The translations under genes were made by a program, and so were the position numbers. Positions 32,795-44,213 of a DNA stretch of 64,000 nucleotides are shown one piece after another. The notes under the pieces were generated by a model. It was not told where the DNA came from and ran no database searches. It was given only the letters and a program-made list of their open reading frames with translations. Numbering within the stretch: the stretch's first letter is position 1; every line of letters starts with the position of its first letter. The DNA comes from Anastrepha obliqua. Lineage: Eukaryota; Arthropoda; Insecta; Diptera; Tephritidae. The stretch lies in contig NC_072895.1 of the NCBI RefSeq assembly GCF_027943255.1, positions 74,836,001-74,900,000 of the forward strand, in the 5' to 3' direction.

Positions 32795-33971
32795 AGGTAA
32801 ATCGCGCATTGAGGATTTTTCAGCAATGCCGTAGAGCATTTGGTAAAACCTGGGGTCTGAAACCTGCTGTGGTCCTATGGATATACACAGCACTTATGTG
32901 GTCTGATGGCGACGGAGCATGGTTAAGTCTACAATCCGGGAACTATACAGGCTACAAAGAAGTGTATGTTTATGCATCACGGGTGCCATGAGTACAACCT
33001 CTGGTGATGCCCTAAATGCTACGCTTGATTTGCTAGATCTTAAGATACAACAGGAATCAATAAAAGCAATGTGTAGAGTCCGTAAATATGGTTTCTGCCA
33101 CGAAGACGGATGGAGCAATCCAGAATGCATGCAGGGAGGTTTGACTGATATTTTTTTTACCGATGGGTCCAAGAATGAAATAGGGTTTGGAGCTGGATGG
33201 TACTTAAACGATAGTAATAAGTATCACTATGCTATGGGGGAAATGGCAACTGTTTTTCAAACAGAAGAGTTGCCATCCTGAAAGTAGCCGAGTCGAAAAT
33301 CGAGCGGTAAACAGATTGGAGTCTTCAGTGACAGTCAGGCTGCATTGAAGGCCCTGGAGAACGCGAAGCAAACCTCAAAGATTGTTCAAGAATGTAAGAA
33401 GAAGCTTAATTCTGTCGCAAGACAAAACAGGCTTGTACTTATATGGGTTCCGGGACACTCCGGTGTTCAAGGAAACGAAATTACCGACGAATTCGCCAAC
33501 CGTGGATCAGCGGTGCCCCCACAGGGGCCAGAGCCAATAATCGGAATCAGTCCCGCAGGAATCAAGAATTGGATCAACGATTATGTAGGCAATCTACATA
33601 AAGATCGATGGTCCGGTCTGGAACGCTGCAGAACTGCAAAGTGTTTTGTTACAAGTCGGAACAGAAAGCTGTCAAACTTTCTACTAAAACTTAGATGGAA
33701 ATACATTCGGTTGATGGTCGGCATCATTACAGAACACAACCCATGGGGTCAGCACATGAGCACCATTGGAATCATCGAGAACCCGGTATGCCTGTCGTGC
33801 TTGGAGGAGGCGGATAGCACTGAGCACTTTCTCTGTGAGTGTCCTGTCTTTGCTAGAGCAAGGCTATGAGTATTGGGTTCCGATGTCATGAGAATGAGTA
33901 ATATTCGTTCTCTAAAACTGGAGGATATTTACAGATTTGCCAAGGAATCTGGAAAATTCTCACAGGACTAA
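32755..33971 (+). pseudogene. ORF2 part 2: RT thumb, RNase H and C-terminal cysteine motif, frameshifted
   Basis: After a deletion the frame changes: THVSLKVNRALRIFQQCRRA and WGLKPAVVLWIYTA, then a shift to MSTTSGDALNATLDLLDLK, RNase H from about 33150 (FTDGSKNEIGFGAGWYL, VFQTEEL, VFSDSQAALKALENA, LIWVPGHSGVQGNEITDEFA), and CLSCLEEADSTEHFLCECP near 33800. The second aspartate-containing strand lies across a frameshift near 33280. It ends around 33969 with KESGKFSQD and a stop. Domain order matches the element at 17.6 kb, but sequence divergence makes it another family. Confidence 0.85.
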
Positions 33972-34145
33972 CTATCTCTATCTCTGTCTCTATTCTTTCC
34001 TGTCTCTTTCTCTGATACTTTTCTCCTTCCCTCCTTGACCATCTACCGCCTTTTCAGAGCTTTAAATACAATGGGCTCTTTAGCCTGAGTGTTTTAGGAG
34101 CCACCAAATCTCCTGGTGCTCCTTGGATCGACCTTTTCAAATTCA

Positions 34146-34914
34146 ATGCAAGCATCAATTTTCTTCATTGAGTACTCTATAAAGTAAAATGTTTACGCAA
34201 AATGCTTTACAACTATTTTATGTAGTTCCTTGGCGATACTACGACTACTAACATCCCGGGCAAGTTCGGTTCTTTCTGTGATTTTATCGACATTTTCTTT
34301 AGCACACCAATGACTGAACGGAATCGACAAAACGAAGATTGCACTAATTAGCGACTATACTATCGGCACCAGCAGTCTAGCTACCAATTCCGCCTATATT
34401 AAAGAAAAACTGTAAAATGTACTGAAAATTCTCTTTGTTGACTTCCATTGTTAATACCCTGTAACTCACAGCTGAATGGCACAAACAGAAAAGAGCAAAC
34501 GAATTTTTTTAGTGTGAAATGTCACCTTGACAACGGACCTAAACTTTAAATTGCTTGAATGATACTTTACGAGATATCGATCACTACAACCACCTACCGA
34601 GAAAATAATGTAGGTATTGCTTTTTCCCAAAAATAATATATCGATGTTAAAACATACCTATATGCACAATACATTTTGCTCCTGTAAGTGCAGAAATGTT
34701 GGAATTGTTTACGATGAATATAGTTAGGCATGTCTAATGGATCTGGTAAATCACAACTTCCATTACTTGAACGATTTTGGTAACATGTGTAACCTTGTTG
34801 TGTTTAGTACCTGGTGAATTATAAACTGATTGCACAATTTCAATTTGAACCAGCTCTGAAATTATCATTAAAGTTTTTAATATAATTGCCTTAATATAAC
34901 CTTGTATATTAAGA
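34146..34914. other. Non-coding DNA
   Basis: Nothing recognised between the retroelement 3' end and the SINE fragment. Confidence 0.5.
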
Positions 34915-34995
34915 GTTCTGCAGTTTTATGCTGCCACCGAATGGCAGATAAATTTTTATGAGCAGTGTTCCCAAGCAAAAAATTCACAAAACACC
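34915..34995 (-). mobile_element. SINE internal fragment
   Basis: GTTCTGCAGTTTTATGCTGC, CGAATGGCAG and TTTTTATGAGCAG resemble the reverse complement of the SINE body (CTGCCGTTCGG region and its flank). Short and diverged. Confidence 0.45.
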
Positions 34996-36755
34996 GTCTG
35001 TGTTTGATTTTCTTCACACTAAAATCACTGTAAAACATATCTGTCATACATGAATGCATGCGTGTATGTATGAATTAAGCGACAGACAGCGACTACAGCA
35101 GCGCGTCAGGAAAATGTACGTGCACTGATGTGCATTAATGCGCACAAAATTGTGGCGACGGCGACTGCAGCACACTTTTCCAGCCGTTCCTTCCGCCTTT
35201 TTAATTCACGCGCACATACACGCAGTATACATACATCTGCCACTGTGAAATGTAGAAATTATGAATCTCTGCCTTCTACTGAGTGCAACTCAGCTCACCA
35301 GTATTCGCCCAAAATAACAATATAAATGCTTGCTTTGTACGCAAAATCGCATTTATAGTACGCTTCCCTTCTCATAATTGCCGATGCTCAAATGTTACTC
35401 ATACGCCGCGTCAGCTCATCTCCCCAAATAATCACATACGAGTACACACGCTTGCAGCGCACAAGTGGAATGAAGTTGTGAAATTCAAGGTAACATACGT
35501 TCATTCATTATATTCATTTATTGTACTCACACATACATACATACCTACATGTGCAATCTCTCATAATAATATATGCGCATAATTTGCATTACACACACCT
35601 ACACAGACACAAACGTATGTAGGTACATGTTTAGGTAAATATGGATCGCTTTTGGCATTCGCGTGCTTTTATATGAATTATGCGCAAATTTGCTGAAATT
35701 AAATCCACTTTAATTGTTTTCTCACAGGCCGTTTGTTGGTTGATGGCAGACGTAAATGCCTATCGGAAAATTTTAATGTTTGTCATTGTTATCTCGTGTG
35801 CGATTGCGAAATTTTAATAAATCAAAGTTCGTGCTTCATTTGTCACGCAACATCAATCAAGCAGCAACATGAAGCTTTAGACCTACACACTCTCACGTAC
35901 ACTCACCGGCATGCGAGTATAGTTATAAATCTGTACATGTAAATGATTTTGACTTTGATGTAATGCATAATTTTAGCTTCATTAGGTTTCCAGCCAACGT
36001 TGTCGACATAGTCATTACCCACTCTATCTCTAATTATATAACTGTATCTGAGGGTGTTCATTTTCACCATCTATTACATTCCTTTATCACATTTTGCATA
36101 TCTTTCTTGTCCGTGCCTGTCTGCAATCTGTTTCGGCTCAGTTGATCTTTCACTTGGTCACATTCTCAATAATTGACCGTGAATATTTGTTTGCTTTGAT
36201 CTTCTGCTGTGCTTTCATCCACTCCCCCATTTTTCCTAAAAATTTCCCTACACTTTTCGTCTCTTTGCCTAATTTCTAAACATTATGCATCTTTGAAAGC
36301 ACTGCTACCGAAGTAAGTTTTTTTGCTTTGCTTTACATTAAAAATTTGTATTGTCAGATGGGTACGTCTTACTGACTTTACACGTAGGCACGTTGAAATA
36401 TTGCCGTAGACTGTTTGGACTATTCAACGTGCGATACAAGTACTTCTACGAAATATTGCAAATTACTGACCATCTTTTCACGTAATTCAATTAATAAACT
36501 TTCGAAAGCTAAGCTAGGAAAATTAATTCGGTTTATAGAAATTTATAAAATATTTCATACAAATTATGTCTTAATAATGATCCTTTTATACATAAGCAGA
36601 CAAATCGCCAAAATCGCTTCGACGGTTATTGATCTAATTAAGAAGAAAAAGAAGACAATTAGAATTGATAATTTATCTGAAAGAGCAATCAGACCACTTT
36701 CTTTCGCTTGAAATATTTTAGAGTTGTTTTTGGACATATAAGAAAAAGTTGATCA
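34996..36755. other. Non-coding DNA, possibly host
   Basis: Many ACATACATAC and ACACACGC simple stretches. Short open frames here lack any recognisable domain. No TE ends. Confidence 0.5.
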
Positions 36756-37230
36756 TTCCTCACTAGGCCGGGTCGATTTGTGGGGAGGCAAAAAAATCGC
36801 CCATTGCTCTGTGAAAATCATATTCTAGGGATCAAAATAAGAAACTTTGTCGAAGGAACCATACCTCTAAAACGAATTCTGATGTCCCCCAATTTGGGTC
36901 GACCTTTTTAGTTTCTTTTCTATAACTCATTTAAATACATTTTTTCATTTACATTTGTTCTGACTAAATAAATTTCTTAAGAGAAAAAATAGATATTATT
37001 ATAAATAAATAATAAATATTATTATAAATAAAGAAAAATATAAATAAAGAAAACACATTTAACTGATTTTTTCATGTAAAGGCCAAAAATGGTAATATTT
37101 TTAAATTGGGGGACATCAGAATTCGTTTTAGAAGTATGGTTCCTTCGGCAAAGTTTCTTATTTTGATCCCTATAATACGATTTTCACAGAGCAATGAGCA
37201 ATTTTTAAATCTACCTGCCCTATTCCTCAC
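36756..37230. mobile_element. hAT-type MITE, copy 1, with 8-bp target duplication
   Basis: The element spans 36764-37222 between perfect 8-bp repeats TTCCTCAC (36756-36763 and 37223-37230). Its ends read TAGGCCGGGTCGATTT and, on the opposite strand, TAGGGCAGGTAGATTT. Long inverted arms of roughly 140 bases contain ATTGCTCTGTGAAAATC and GATCAAAATAAGAAACTTT. The 8-bp duplication (T at position 2, A at position 7) and the TAGGG start are hAT hallmarks. The AT-rich centre has TTATAAATAAATAATAAA repeats. No coding sequence. Confidence 0.88.
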
Positions 37231-37694
37231 CGTAAAGTACTTTTTTTTTAGGGCATCATAATCGGAACCTCAAAATTGGTTGTCTAACAAAATATTTTCT
37301 TAAAATTAACTCAAGCTTTAGTTGATCTTCTTTGGCCTGTGTATACTTAATTTCTTGCTGAAACCAGTGCTGCACTTCATAAACCGTAAATCGAACCATT
37401 CGTAAATTTTACGATTTACGAAATTGTGCTTTCCATTTTAATTGAGACTCGGTGTTTTTGTTTTCTTTTCTCCATTCATAGTTACGATTATTTCGTAAAT
37501 TTGACAAGAGATTAGTGTTACTCTAATTTTTTTCTTACTAACCACTTATTATGCCAAAATCCCTTCCTTTTTGGTAAAGGTTTTATTTGGCAAAACACTT
37601 GAAACTTGCTAGACTCCTAAATAGGGAGGAGATCGAGGTACATATGTAAAGCTGAGCGAAAGTAAACTCATTCTACTTTGCAACAATTTTAAAT

Positions 37695-37960
37695 TAGCAA
37701 TTCACACTTGCACTGTATGAAGGAGTCAGAAGTGGAGTTTAAAGATCTGAGTGCAAAATGATGAAATTTCTTTTGAATGCGTTCGAATATATTGATGTGG
37801 CACTGACGATATGGCCTCCAAATAAAGACGGGATAATCCAGCTTAGAGCCTATAAGCGAAGTAAATAGTGACTTAATCAGAATCAAAACGCCGAATGAAG
37901 GCAAGTGTGGAACGCGATTTGGCGATCACAAAATTTAAGTGACAATGAAACTGATAAGTA
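37695..37960 (-). pseudogene. Reverse transcriptase thumb fragment (Jockey/CR1-like)
   Basis: Minus strand: HLNFVIAKSRSTLAFIRR, then in a second frame IKSLFTSLIGSKLDYPVFIW, PYRQCHINIFERIQKKFHHF. This is the RT region with the LVRSKLEY and IERIQKKF blocks. One frameshift separates the two parts. Nothing else of the element is recognisable nearby. Confidence 0.75.
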
Positions 37961-38321
37961 GAATTAAATCAGTAATTTCATTAAGAGTATTTAGGCGCGA
38001 GTACTTTATAAAACATGTGGTAAGGGTGGAATGCTTCGACTCAGAAAATGATACATGCGAATATTTCTTAATATGTATTTAGTTGATGTAGACACCTATG
38101 ATGCCCTGAGGGGCACCAGAAGAGGCAATAAAAGAACAAGAAGATACATTATCGACAACGGCTACATATTCACGATTGGGAAGGTGCGTCATTGTTCATT
38201 TAAGGGAAATAGAAAACGTAATAATAGAAAATGTAAAAAACACAAAACGTAATAACTTTGAGATTAAGGTTGACTTATTTGGAAGCTTAGAACCATCCTG
38301 ATTAGTAGAATTATTAATCTA

Positions 38322-39283
38322 CAGGGTGAACGATATGACTGCTTGTATATACACTGTCAAAATTGTTCTAATGACAGTTCAATATATTGTTTATAAGCCA
38401 TCAAAAGCATTTGCGTTTCAGTTTTGTTGAATTTTTTTTTCTGTTATGGAATTCAAACGTAATAGTGTGATTGCGTTATATTTGGCTAAAATATCATAAT
38501 CAGCCCTTGTTCGTGAGCTCAGTCACCTCAAAGTGAATAAAATGTTTGTGTATGGCACTATAAAACGTTACAATGATACTGGTAGCATTGCAAAACCCTA
38601 TGGAGGTGGACCAAAAAAAAAATCGGAACAACGCCAGAAATGGTTCGGAAAGTGAAGGCTCGACTTGAACGAAATCCACTTCGAAGTGGAAGAAAAATGG
38701 CCAAAGAACTGAAAATATCACAAGACTGCATTCGACGCATATTGAAAAATGAGCTCAAGGTCAAGGCGTACAAGTTCCAAAAAGCACACGATCTTTCACC
38801 ACTGCAAAAAAAAGTTCGGTGCGAAAGAGCAAAGGAGGTGTTGCGCTTGCCCGAACGTGGCGAATTTCCTAACATTGTGATTTCTGATGAAAAAAATTTC
38901 CCAATTGAGCAGTTCATAAACACTCAAAACGATTAAGTCTACTTGACCGAAACGCTCATACGAGAATTTGAGCCTACTTATGGCCACTCGAAGCAATTTC
39001 CCATCGCAAGTAATGGCTTGGGCTGCAGTGACCGCTTATGGACGCTCTCCAATCGTTTTTATCGAGCCTGTTGTCAAAGTCAATGCGACTCATTATCAGA
39101 AAAGCTGCTTTAGAGCATTTAAAAGCTGCTTTAGAGCCGTGGACACACAAACATTTCGGTCGTAGAAGATGGACGCTCCAACAGGACTCGGCACCGTCTC
39201 ATGAAGCTCGTGTGAACCAAGAATGGTTAAAAAATCATGTTCCAGCCTCCCTAATCAATGCGCCCGCTCTTAATTACCAGTAA
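38322..39283 (+). pseudogene. DD37D (maT-like) Tc1/mariner transposon, 3'-truncated
   Basis: The left end CAGGGTGAACGATATGACTG at 38322 follows TA. Transposase: MEFKRNSVIALYLAKIS from 38446 (one stop after it), VRELSHLKVNKMFVYGTIKR, a frameshift in an A-run near 38620, MVRKVKARLERNPLRSGRK, MAKELKISQDCIRRILKN, IVISDEKNF (first aspartate), then in other frames FPSQVMAWAAVTAYGRSPIV and WTLQQDSAPSHEARVNQEWL (second aspartate). The block with the third aspartate is missing after 39283. A 17-base repeat spaced 21 bases apart (39100 and 39121) adds a seven-residue duplication, KAALEHL/KAALEPW. The spacing to the third aspartate in relatives, from memory, makes this DD37D. Confidence 0.8.
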
Positions 39284-39620
39284 ATCCCCGTGTTGTAGGG
39301 CCCAAATGAACCGGATGTGTGTGTGCCTTTTTAGCAGAATCCATTTCCTATTGTACTCATGGGCTAATGAAGACTTAACCTCAAAAGAAGACAACGGCTT
39401 GGGCGGTACCTGACTACTGGCAATTCGCTCATCCTGCAGGTTTCTGACTAAGTTGATCTCTGCACATAGACAGATGGCATATACTTTCCCTTCCCTGGGA
39501 AAACTACCCATCGGCACATATCGCTTGGCTTAGTGGTAATATATTACAGCGCCTATGCCATCCGGTGTCTTCGACCCATCTGTATACTAGCGTAGGCCAC
39601 ACTCTTGGAGTTTCCTTTGA
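39284..39620 (-). pseudogene. Possible RNase H remnant of a non-LTR element
   Basis: On the minus strand near 39560-39600 the sequence reads YTDGSKTPDGIGAV, the start of an RNase H domain. Within some 100 bases YAICLCAEINL follows, resembling the FQAEVYAI helix. Later text (SSFEVKSSLAHEYNRKWILL) is not clearly RNase H. Short and ambiguous. Confidence 0.45.
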
Positions 39621-39796
39621 AGAACAGGACTCCTACTTACTTTATCTTCCAGTTCAATGCTGAATGTAAAGTTTAAAATTTGAAGTTGTTCTGTAGATTA
39701 GATAACTGTCGATCATAGGCGGCCACTTTGCATTACCAGTAAAATTGCTGTAAAAAAAAATTTTACAACTACTCAAATGTACAGGATATTACAAAT

Positions 39797-39958
39797 ATTT
39801 GCACTGCTTTATTAACAGTAATGACCATAAAATCTCGATGACGTTCATGTCAGGAGATTGAGCTGGTGGTTGCATTAAATGTGGACAGTTCCATATGAGC
39901 CATATCTGTCCGATTGCCGCCTTATGTTTAGGGTCATTGTCCTGGTAGGGCATCTCCC
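39797..39958 (-). pseudogene. Tc1-type (DD34E) transposase fragment
   Basis: Minus strand: EMPYQDNDPKHKAAIGQIW, LIWNCPHLMQPPAQSPDMNV and IEILWSLL. The second aspartate (QDND) and final glutamate (NVIE) are 34 residues apart, the DD34E spacing. Only this C-terminal catalytic segment is left. It is unlike the S-like element at 11 kb. Confidence 0.85.
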
Positions 39959-41600
39959 ACAAGGAGGTGACGGGTACGACGACCCCGCGGACCCTAGTCA
40001 AGATGTCCATCGTTTCAGCGACTTTGAGTTAGCTAGAAAGTTAGGAGACAAAATCCAGCACATGTCTGTTCCCATATTGGGCGGTGTGCTCGTCAGTGTC
40101 TGTTCACCATGTTAGGTGCGACTGTATGTAAAAAGCATGACCGGTATGCAACGGGGTGCACTGGGAGTCCCTGGATAGGTCGTTATGGCTTTCCACCTGC
40201 GACCTCAAAGGGGTGATGTGAGTTCGCTTTGCCGATGTGTAAGCTTCGTTGTATATCAGTAACCAGCCGCCTTGGACCCTGGTCAGGAAGTGTTCATTGG
40301 GCGAAAGAGTAGTAGCTTTCGTTGCTCCGGGCGAGCTCCGGTCCGTCCGTGTTTTCCGGGATCGCTAAAGCGTAGGTCAAGCCTCAGGGAACTGGGGTAG
40401 GAGTATTGCCTTCGAGGATACACTCGGTCTTGACTATTTTGTCCCGCCCCCTGCACATGATGCACTGGTTAAATAAAAAAGAATTGAAACAATTAAGGAA
40501 AAAAGACAAAAAGAAGAAAAACAGCAGAAGGCCATTACTGATGGAGATATAGGGCAGAGCCCTTTCGTAAGGAAACCTCGATTGCTTCGCTCGCCACCAC
40601 AAAAAGCGAATTTGCCCCTTACGAGTGGAACATTGCCAAATATAGGAAAATCAAAGACGGTCAATAAAGGAGCTGAAATGATGCCTCAAGAATTCGACGT
40701 AAGAGTAACGTCAAAAGAGGTTAAAAATACTGCAAATGCGCCCAATGCGCCGTCGCATACCCCTGTAGCTGCAAAGGGCGCAAACACAGAACGGGAAACC
40801 AATGCATCTCCGCGACAAGAGTTTATTCTCAAAATGCTAGCTGAAGAAGAGGAAGCCTTAGAAAAATGTTTGAGAGTGCTTAGGAAGATGAAAGCAGTTA
40901 TATTGAAGAGTAGGAATACTTCCACGGAAATAAAGACCGGAGTCTCAGAGCTTGACGAACTGTTTGACGTCATGAAAAACTGCAGAAGAGGTTGGATCCG
41001 AGCTGAGAAAGCCGGTAAAAGTCGTCTCTTGCCGGACACATCCACGAAAGAAATCGGAGGTGACACCCCCGCAAAAGCTCGAAAAACAGGTGTTGTCCAG
41101 GAGAGTACTCCTTTAACCGCAAACTCTTCGAAGAAACTAAGAGTTCGAGAGCCTGAGAAATGGCAAGTGGTAAGCCGGGAAAAATCTAGGCCCAATACCG
41201 TGCCAAAAGGAAGTGATGGAGCGCAAAACGACGGAGCAAGGAAGGCTAAAGCGACCCAAAAGAAGAATGAACGAGCACCAAAACCAAAATCGGAGGCTGT
41301 GTTGGTCCACAGTTATGCTGAAATCCTCAAAAACATCCGAGAAAAGACCATGCCAGACGAAACCGCAACGGTGAAAGGCATAAGAAGAACCAAAACTGGC
41401 GCTCTTTTACTTGAGTTAGAAAAGGGGAAAACAGTTAACGCTGATTTTTTGAAACAATTAGAGGAAACCGTACTAGCGGTCGGTTCCATTACAACCCTCA
41501 GACCAACTTCAACTGTAGAGATCAGAGACTTCGATACCGTCACGGAGAAGAAGGAAGTTGATGACGCTGTGAGAAAAATGTGGCCGACCACTTAGTGAGA
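39959..41600 (+). mobile_element. R1-type non-LTR retrotransposon, 5' region (UTR plus gag ORF)
   Basis: A GC-richer block, 39959-40450, unlike its surroundings, precedes the gag ORF and is probably the 5' UTR. No endonuclease or RT follows the ORF; the element breaks off near 41600. The left boundary is inferred from the end of the Tc1 fragment and the base composition change. Confidence 0.6.
40477..41595 (+). CDS. ORF1 (gag-like) protein of an R1-type retrotransposon, partial
   Basis: The frame is open from 40477 (KRIETIKEKRQKEEKQQKA) to a TAG at 41593; the first ATG in frame is at 40678 (MMPQEFDVRV). The protein is lysine- and glutamate-rich. It has a probable coiled coil around EFILKMLAEEEEALEKCLRV at about 40820-40900 and a conserved C-terminal region SYAEILKNIREK, VKGIRRTKTGALLLELEKGK, STVEIRDFDTVTEKKEVDDA. 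This block precedes the CCHC zinc knuckles in R1-clade ORF1 proteins, which bind the element RNA. Here the ORF stops at MWPTT before any knuckle, so it is truncated. The 5' stop at 40474 suggests the original start was lost by a small indel. It is the longest uninterrupted retroelement ORF in the window after the RT frame at 31-32 kb. Confidence 0.75.
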   Translation, partial: KRIETIKEKRQKEEKQQKAITDGDIGQSPFVRKPRLLRSPPQKANLPLTSGTLPNIGKSKTVNKGAEMMPQEFDVRVTSKEVKNTANAPNAPSHTPVAAKGANTERETNASPRQEFILKMLAEEEEALEKCLRVLRKMKAVILKSRNTSTEIKTGVSELDELFDVMKNCRRGWIRAEKAGKSRLLPDTSTKEIGGDTPAKARKTGVVQESTPLTANSSKKLRVREPEKWQVVSREKSRPNTVPKGSDGAQNDGARKAKATQKKNERAPKPKSEAVLVHSYAEILKNIREKTMPDETATVKGIRRTKTGALLLELEKGKTVNADFLKQLEETVLAVGSITTLRPTSTVEIRDFDTVTEKKEVDDAVRKMWPTT

Positions 41601-43887
41601 ATAATTAATGGAACTGCTTAAAAGAGAGAAGCAAATGGCGGAGTGTGGATTCAGCCTAATCTAGAGAAACTGCTGTAGAGTTGCATAAAAGGTATTAGCT
41701 GTTGGATCGAAAGTTCTCAAAAATATCAAAGCTGGCATAAGTTAACTCATTCTTTGAGAAATTCGAGGTGTGTTCAAAAAATAAGGTGAAAGTTTACGGG
41801 CTACGTACATTCGACTTTCAATTATTATTATTTTTATGTTGGTACTCTATTTCCTAGGATATGTGGGTATAGCTATTACCCCTTCGTTCTTTAAAATAAC
41901 GTAAATATCACGTCCTAAAAATACCTCTTACATATCATAGAAGAAGTATTTGTAGGCCAAAAATTAAAAAAAACCAATTATAGGATTGCGAAAAGTTTAC
42001 GCTATTGAGATCTTCCACTTTTAAAGAGACAACTAGAGCATCTTTGGCCATAAAGCCTAAAGGAGGGATGTTACTGGGAGCTGATGAATGAGGTGCAGTA
42101 CATACATATCTTATTTTAATCGATGTTGTCATAAGTTCAATGAATTCGTGTAAAACAAATATTATATATTATTATTGTACTTAAAAAACTCTCCCAAATA
42201 ATTACTCTGCAACATCAATTCTTTCATCGAAAGCACCCTTCCACTACCAACAAGAGCAAACAAAAAAAAAATTAAATAAAAAAATAAAACAAACAAAAAC
42301 TGCAAATCGAATAGTTGACTGCCCCTAAGGGAAACTCCGAGGATAACAACAATTTATATTCGCATTCAATTTCTTTCACGGCTGCTGTTGCCATCCACAA
42401 GACATGCCAATAATTGCACTCATAATGAAATGACAAGATATTAAAAAATACTCTTCCTGTTGCAATATAAAATACAAAATGGTATCACTGACAGGCGTAG
42501 CAAATGAAAATTGCAAACGAATATTGTAGGTGTGCTTGTGTGTGTGTATAGCAACTGCGATCCGCAAACGCCAACTTCGAGCAATTGGACAAACAAATAA
42601 TGAATTGAATGGCGCGCCGCAGACAAATGATTACTACAACAACAATAAAACAACAGCAGCAGCAATAAGAATAACAAAGCAGCGGTGATAATAAAAGCGA
42701 AGAACGAACAAATAAGGTAAGAAGAAGAAGAAGTTAAGAAGGGAGGACCAAATGGCAGACAGACAACGAAAGAGATGATAAAAAAGAAAATAAGCAACAA
42801 AAGATGCAGACAGACAAGTAAATAAGTAAACGGACAAATGGACAACACTAAGGAATGATTGTGTGGACGGCAGTATTTAGGCAGCGTGAGACAGGAATTG
42901 TGTAGCATGATTTTTTACTAACAGATGAAAATGTTACAAACTACTATAAAAGCAATGCTATAGGTAAGAGAAGAGGAACCCAAGTAAAAATGGCTAACAA
43001 AAAATAAAAATAATAGAAAATGAAAATGAAAAGGGCTCGTTCCTTCATTCTCATCAATGAGCTTATTGCTTGGCTGCACTATTATTATTGTTGTTGCTTC
43101 ACAAGCAAATGACATTAATAAATATGTAGTAACTGTAAGCACAGAACCGGCATTTCCAACAAACAATTGGCAAAGAAGTAATAACAACAACAATTAGCAA
43201 GGAATGACGTCACACCCACAGCACATTGCAAATATTGTGTATTGCTAAATTTAAAATAGTTCGGAACTACTAATGGGGGTAAATAAATTGAAGTATTGCC
43301 CAAAGCTAGGCAAACTATCGATAAAGCAGCATATCAGCTTAATAGAAGAAAACTAAAACAGCAGCTATTGCCCACCACAACAGCAAGTGAAACGGAACAG
43401 AATGTTATGCGTCTATGTAAGATACGTAGACACTTTTGATGGCAACATTTGGCTGTCGCCAGCTGTTATTGACCCGCAGAAAAGGTTACAGCAGCATCAC
43501 CGACACCACTACCACCAATGCAAACAATGCAAACAACAACGCCGCCAACAATAAGAGCAACACGGAAGCGTAAAGTTCTGTTTCCGTTGCAAAAAATATC
43601 TGTATAAAAGTTGAAGTTTCGTAGTTGCCACATGTTCCGAATAAACTTGGAATCGAAAACAATACCAAAGCAACAGTAGCTAGCGCAAGTAGTGAAAGAG
43701 AATTTACGGTTTGTAATGTGTTGAAGCGTCCCTCTGATAATTTAGCATGGTAAAGAAGCATATGCAATAAATATATTTTGCAATTGATTCAGGGTTTCTC
43801 GGTAGAGGTGGTCAAACTTTGACACTGCATATCAACCGAAAGATGTGAAGCGGCAGTTGTTTAATCTAGGCATTTATTAGGGTAAGT
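41601..43887. other. Non-coding DNA, possibly host
   Basis: Around 41770 GTGTTCAAAAAATAAGGTGA resembles a lone mariner terminus with no partner. 42240-43780 is full of interrupted AAC/CAG/AAT runs (ACAACAACAATAAAACAACAG), which give spurious long open frames on the minus strand. No gene supported. Confidence 0.45.
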
Positions 43888-43895
43888 AATTATGG

Positions 43896-44213
43896 CGGCC
43901 GCCGTAGATGAATGGGGTGGTGCCTGATTACCATTCGAAATTCTGAGAGAATGTGGGTTCGAGTTTCCGTGAAACACCAAAATGAAGAAAAAGTTTTTTC
44001 TAATAGCGGTCGCCCCTCGGCAGACAATGGCAAGTCTCCGAGCGTATTTTTGCCATGAAAAAGCTCTTCATAAAAAATTATTTGCCGTTCGGAGTCGGCT
44101 TGAAACTGTAGGTCCCTCCATTTGTGGAACAACATCAAGACGCGCGCCACAAATAGGAGGAAGAGCTCGATCAAACATCCAAAAAGGGTGTACGCGCCAA
44201 TTATATATATGTA
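43896..44213 (+). mobile_element. tRNA-derived SINE, tail split by later insertions
   Basis: The head reads CGGCCGCCGTAGATGAATGGGG (box A, mutated), TACCATTCGAAATTCTGAG and GGGTTCGAGTTTCCGTG (box B). The body has GCGGTCGCCCCTCGG and CGTTCGGAGTCGGCTTG, and the 3' end is GGGTGTACGCGCC then AATTATATATATG. The tail is interrupted at its TA by the element at 44214. The target duplication AATTATGG precedes the head (43888-43895) and reappears after the two inserted transposons at 45884-45891. Confidence 0.88.

Larger units (their letters stand above)
31130..34145 (+). mobile_element. Non-LTR retrotransposon, longest in window (EN C-term, RT, RNase H, Zn)
   Basis: The element starts in the endonuclease C terminus and runs to a 3' UTR (to about 34145) shared with the relic at 58.8-60.8 kb; shared words include AGAGCTTTAAATA, TTTAGCCTGAGTGTTTTAG and ACCAAATCTC. 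ORF1 and most of the endonuclease are gone. The 3' UTR contains a CT-rich stretch (33970-34040). No target duplication was identified. Confidence 0.88.

Noticed and set aside
39284..39517. 88-codon minus-strand frame as a complete protein
   Set aside because: Only part of it resembles RNase H, in a broken context; kept as a low-confidence relic only.
41765..41790. Mariner element at the lone terminus-like GTGTTCAAAAAATAAGGTGA
   Set aside because: No matching second end and no transposase sequence within reach.
42441..43767. Several overlapping minus-strand open frames rich in leucine and phenylalanine
   Set aside because: They are translations of interrupted AAC/AAG/AAT runs; composition explains the lack of stops.
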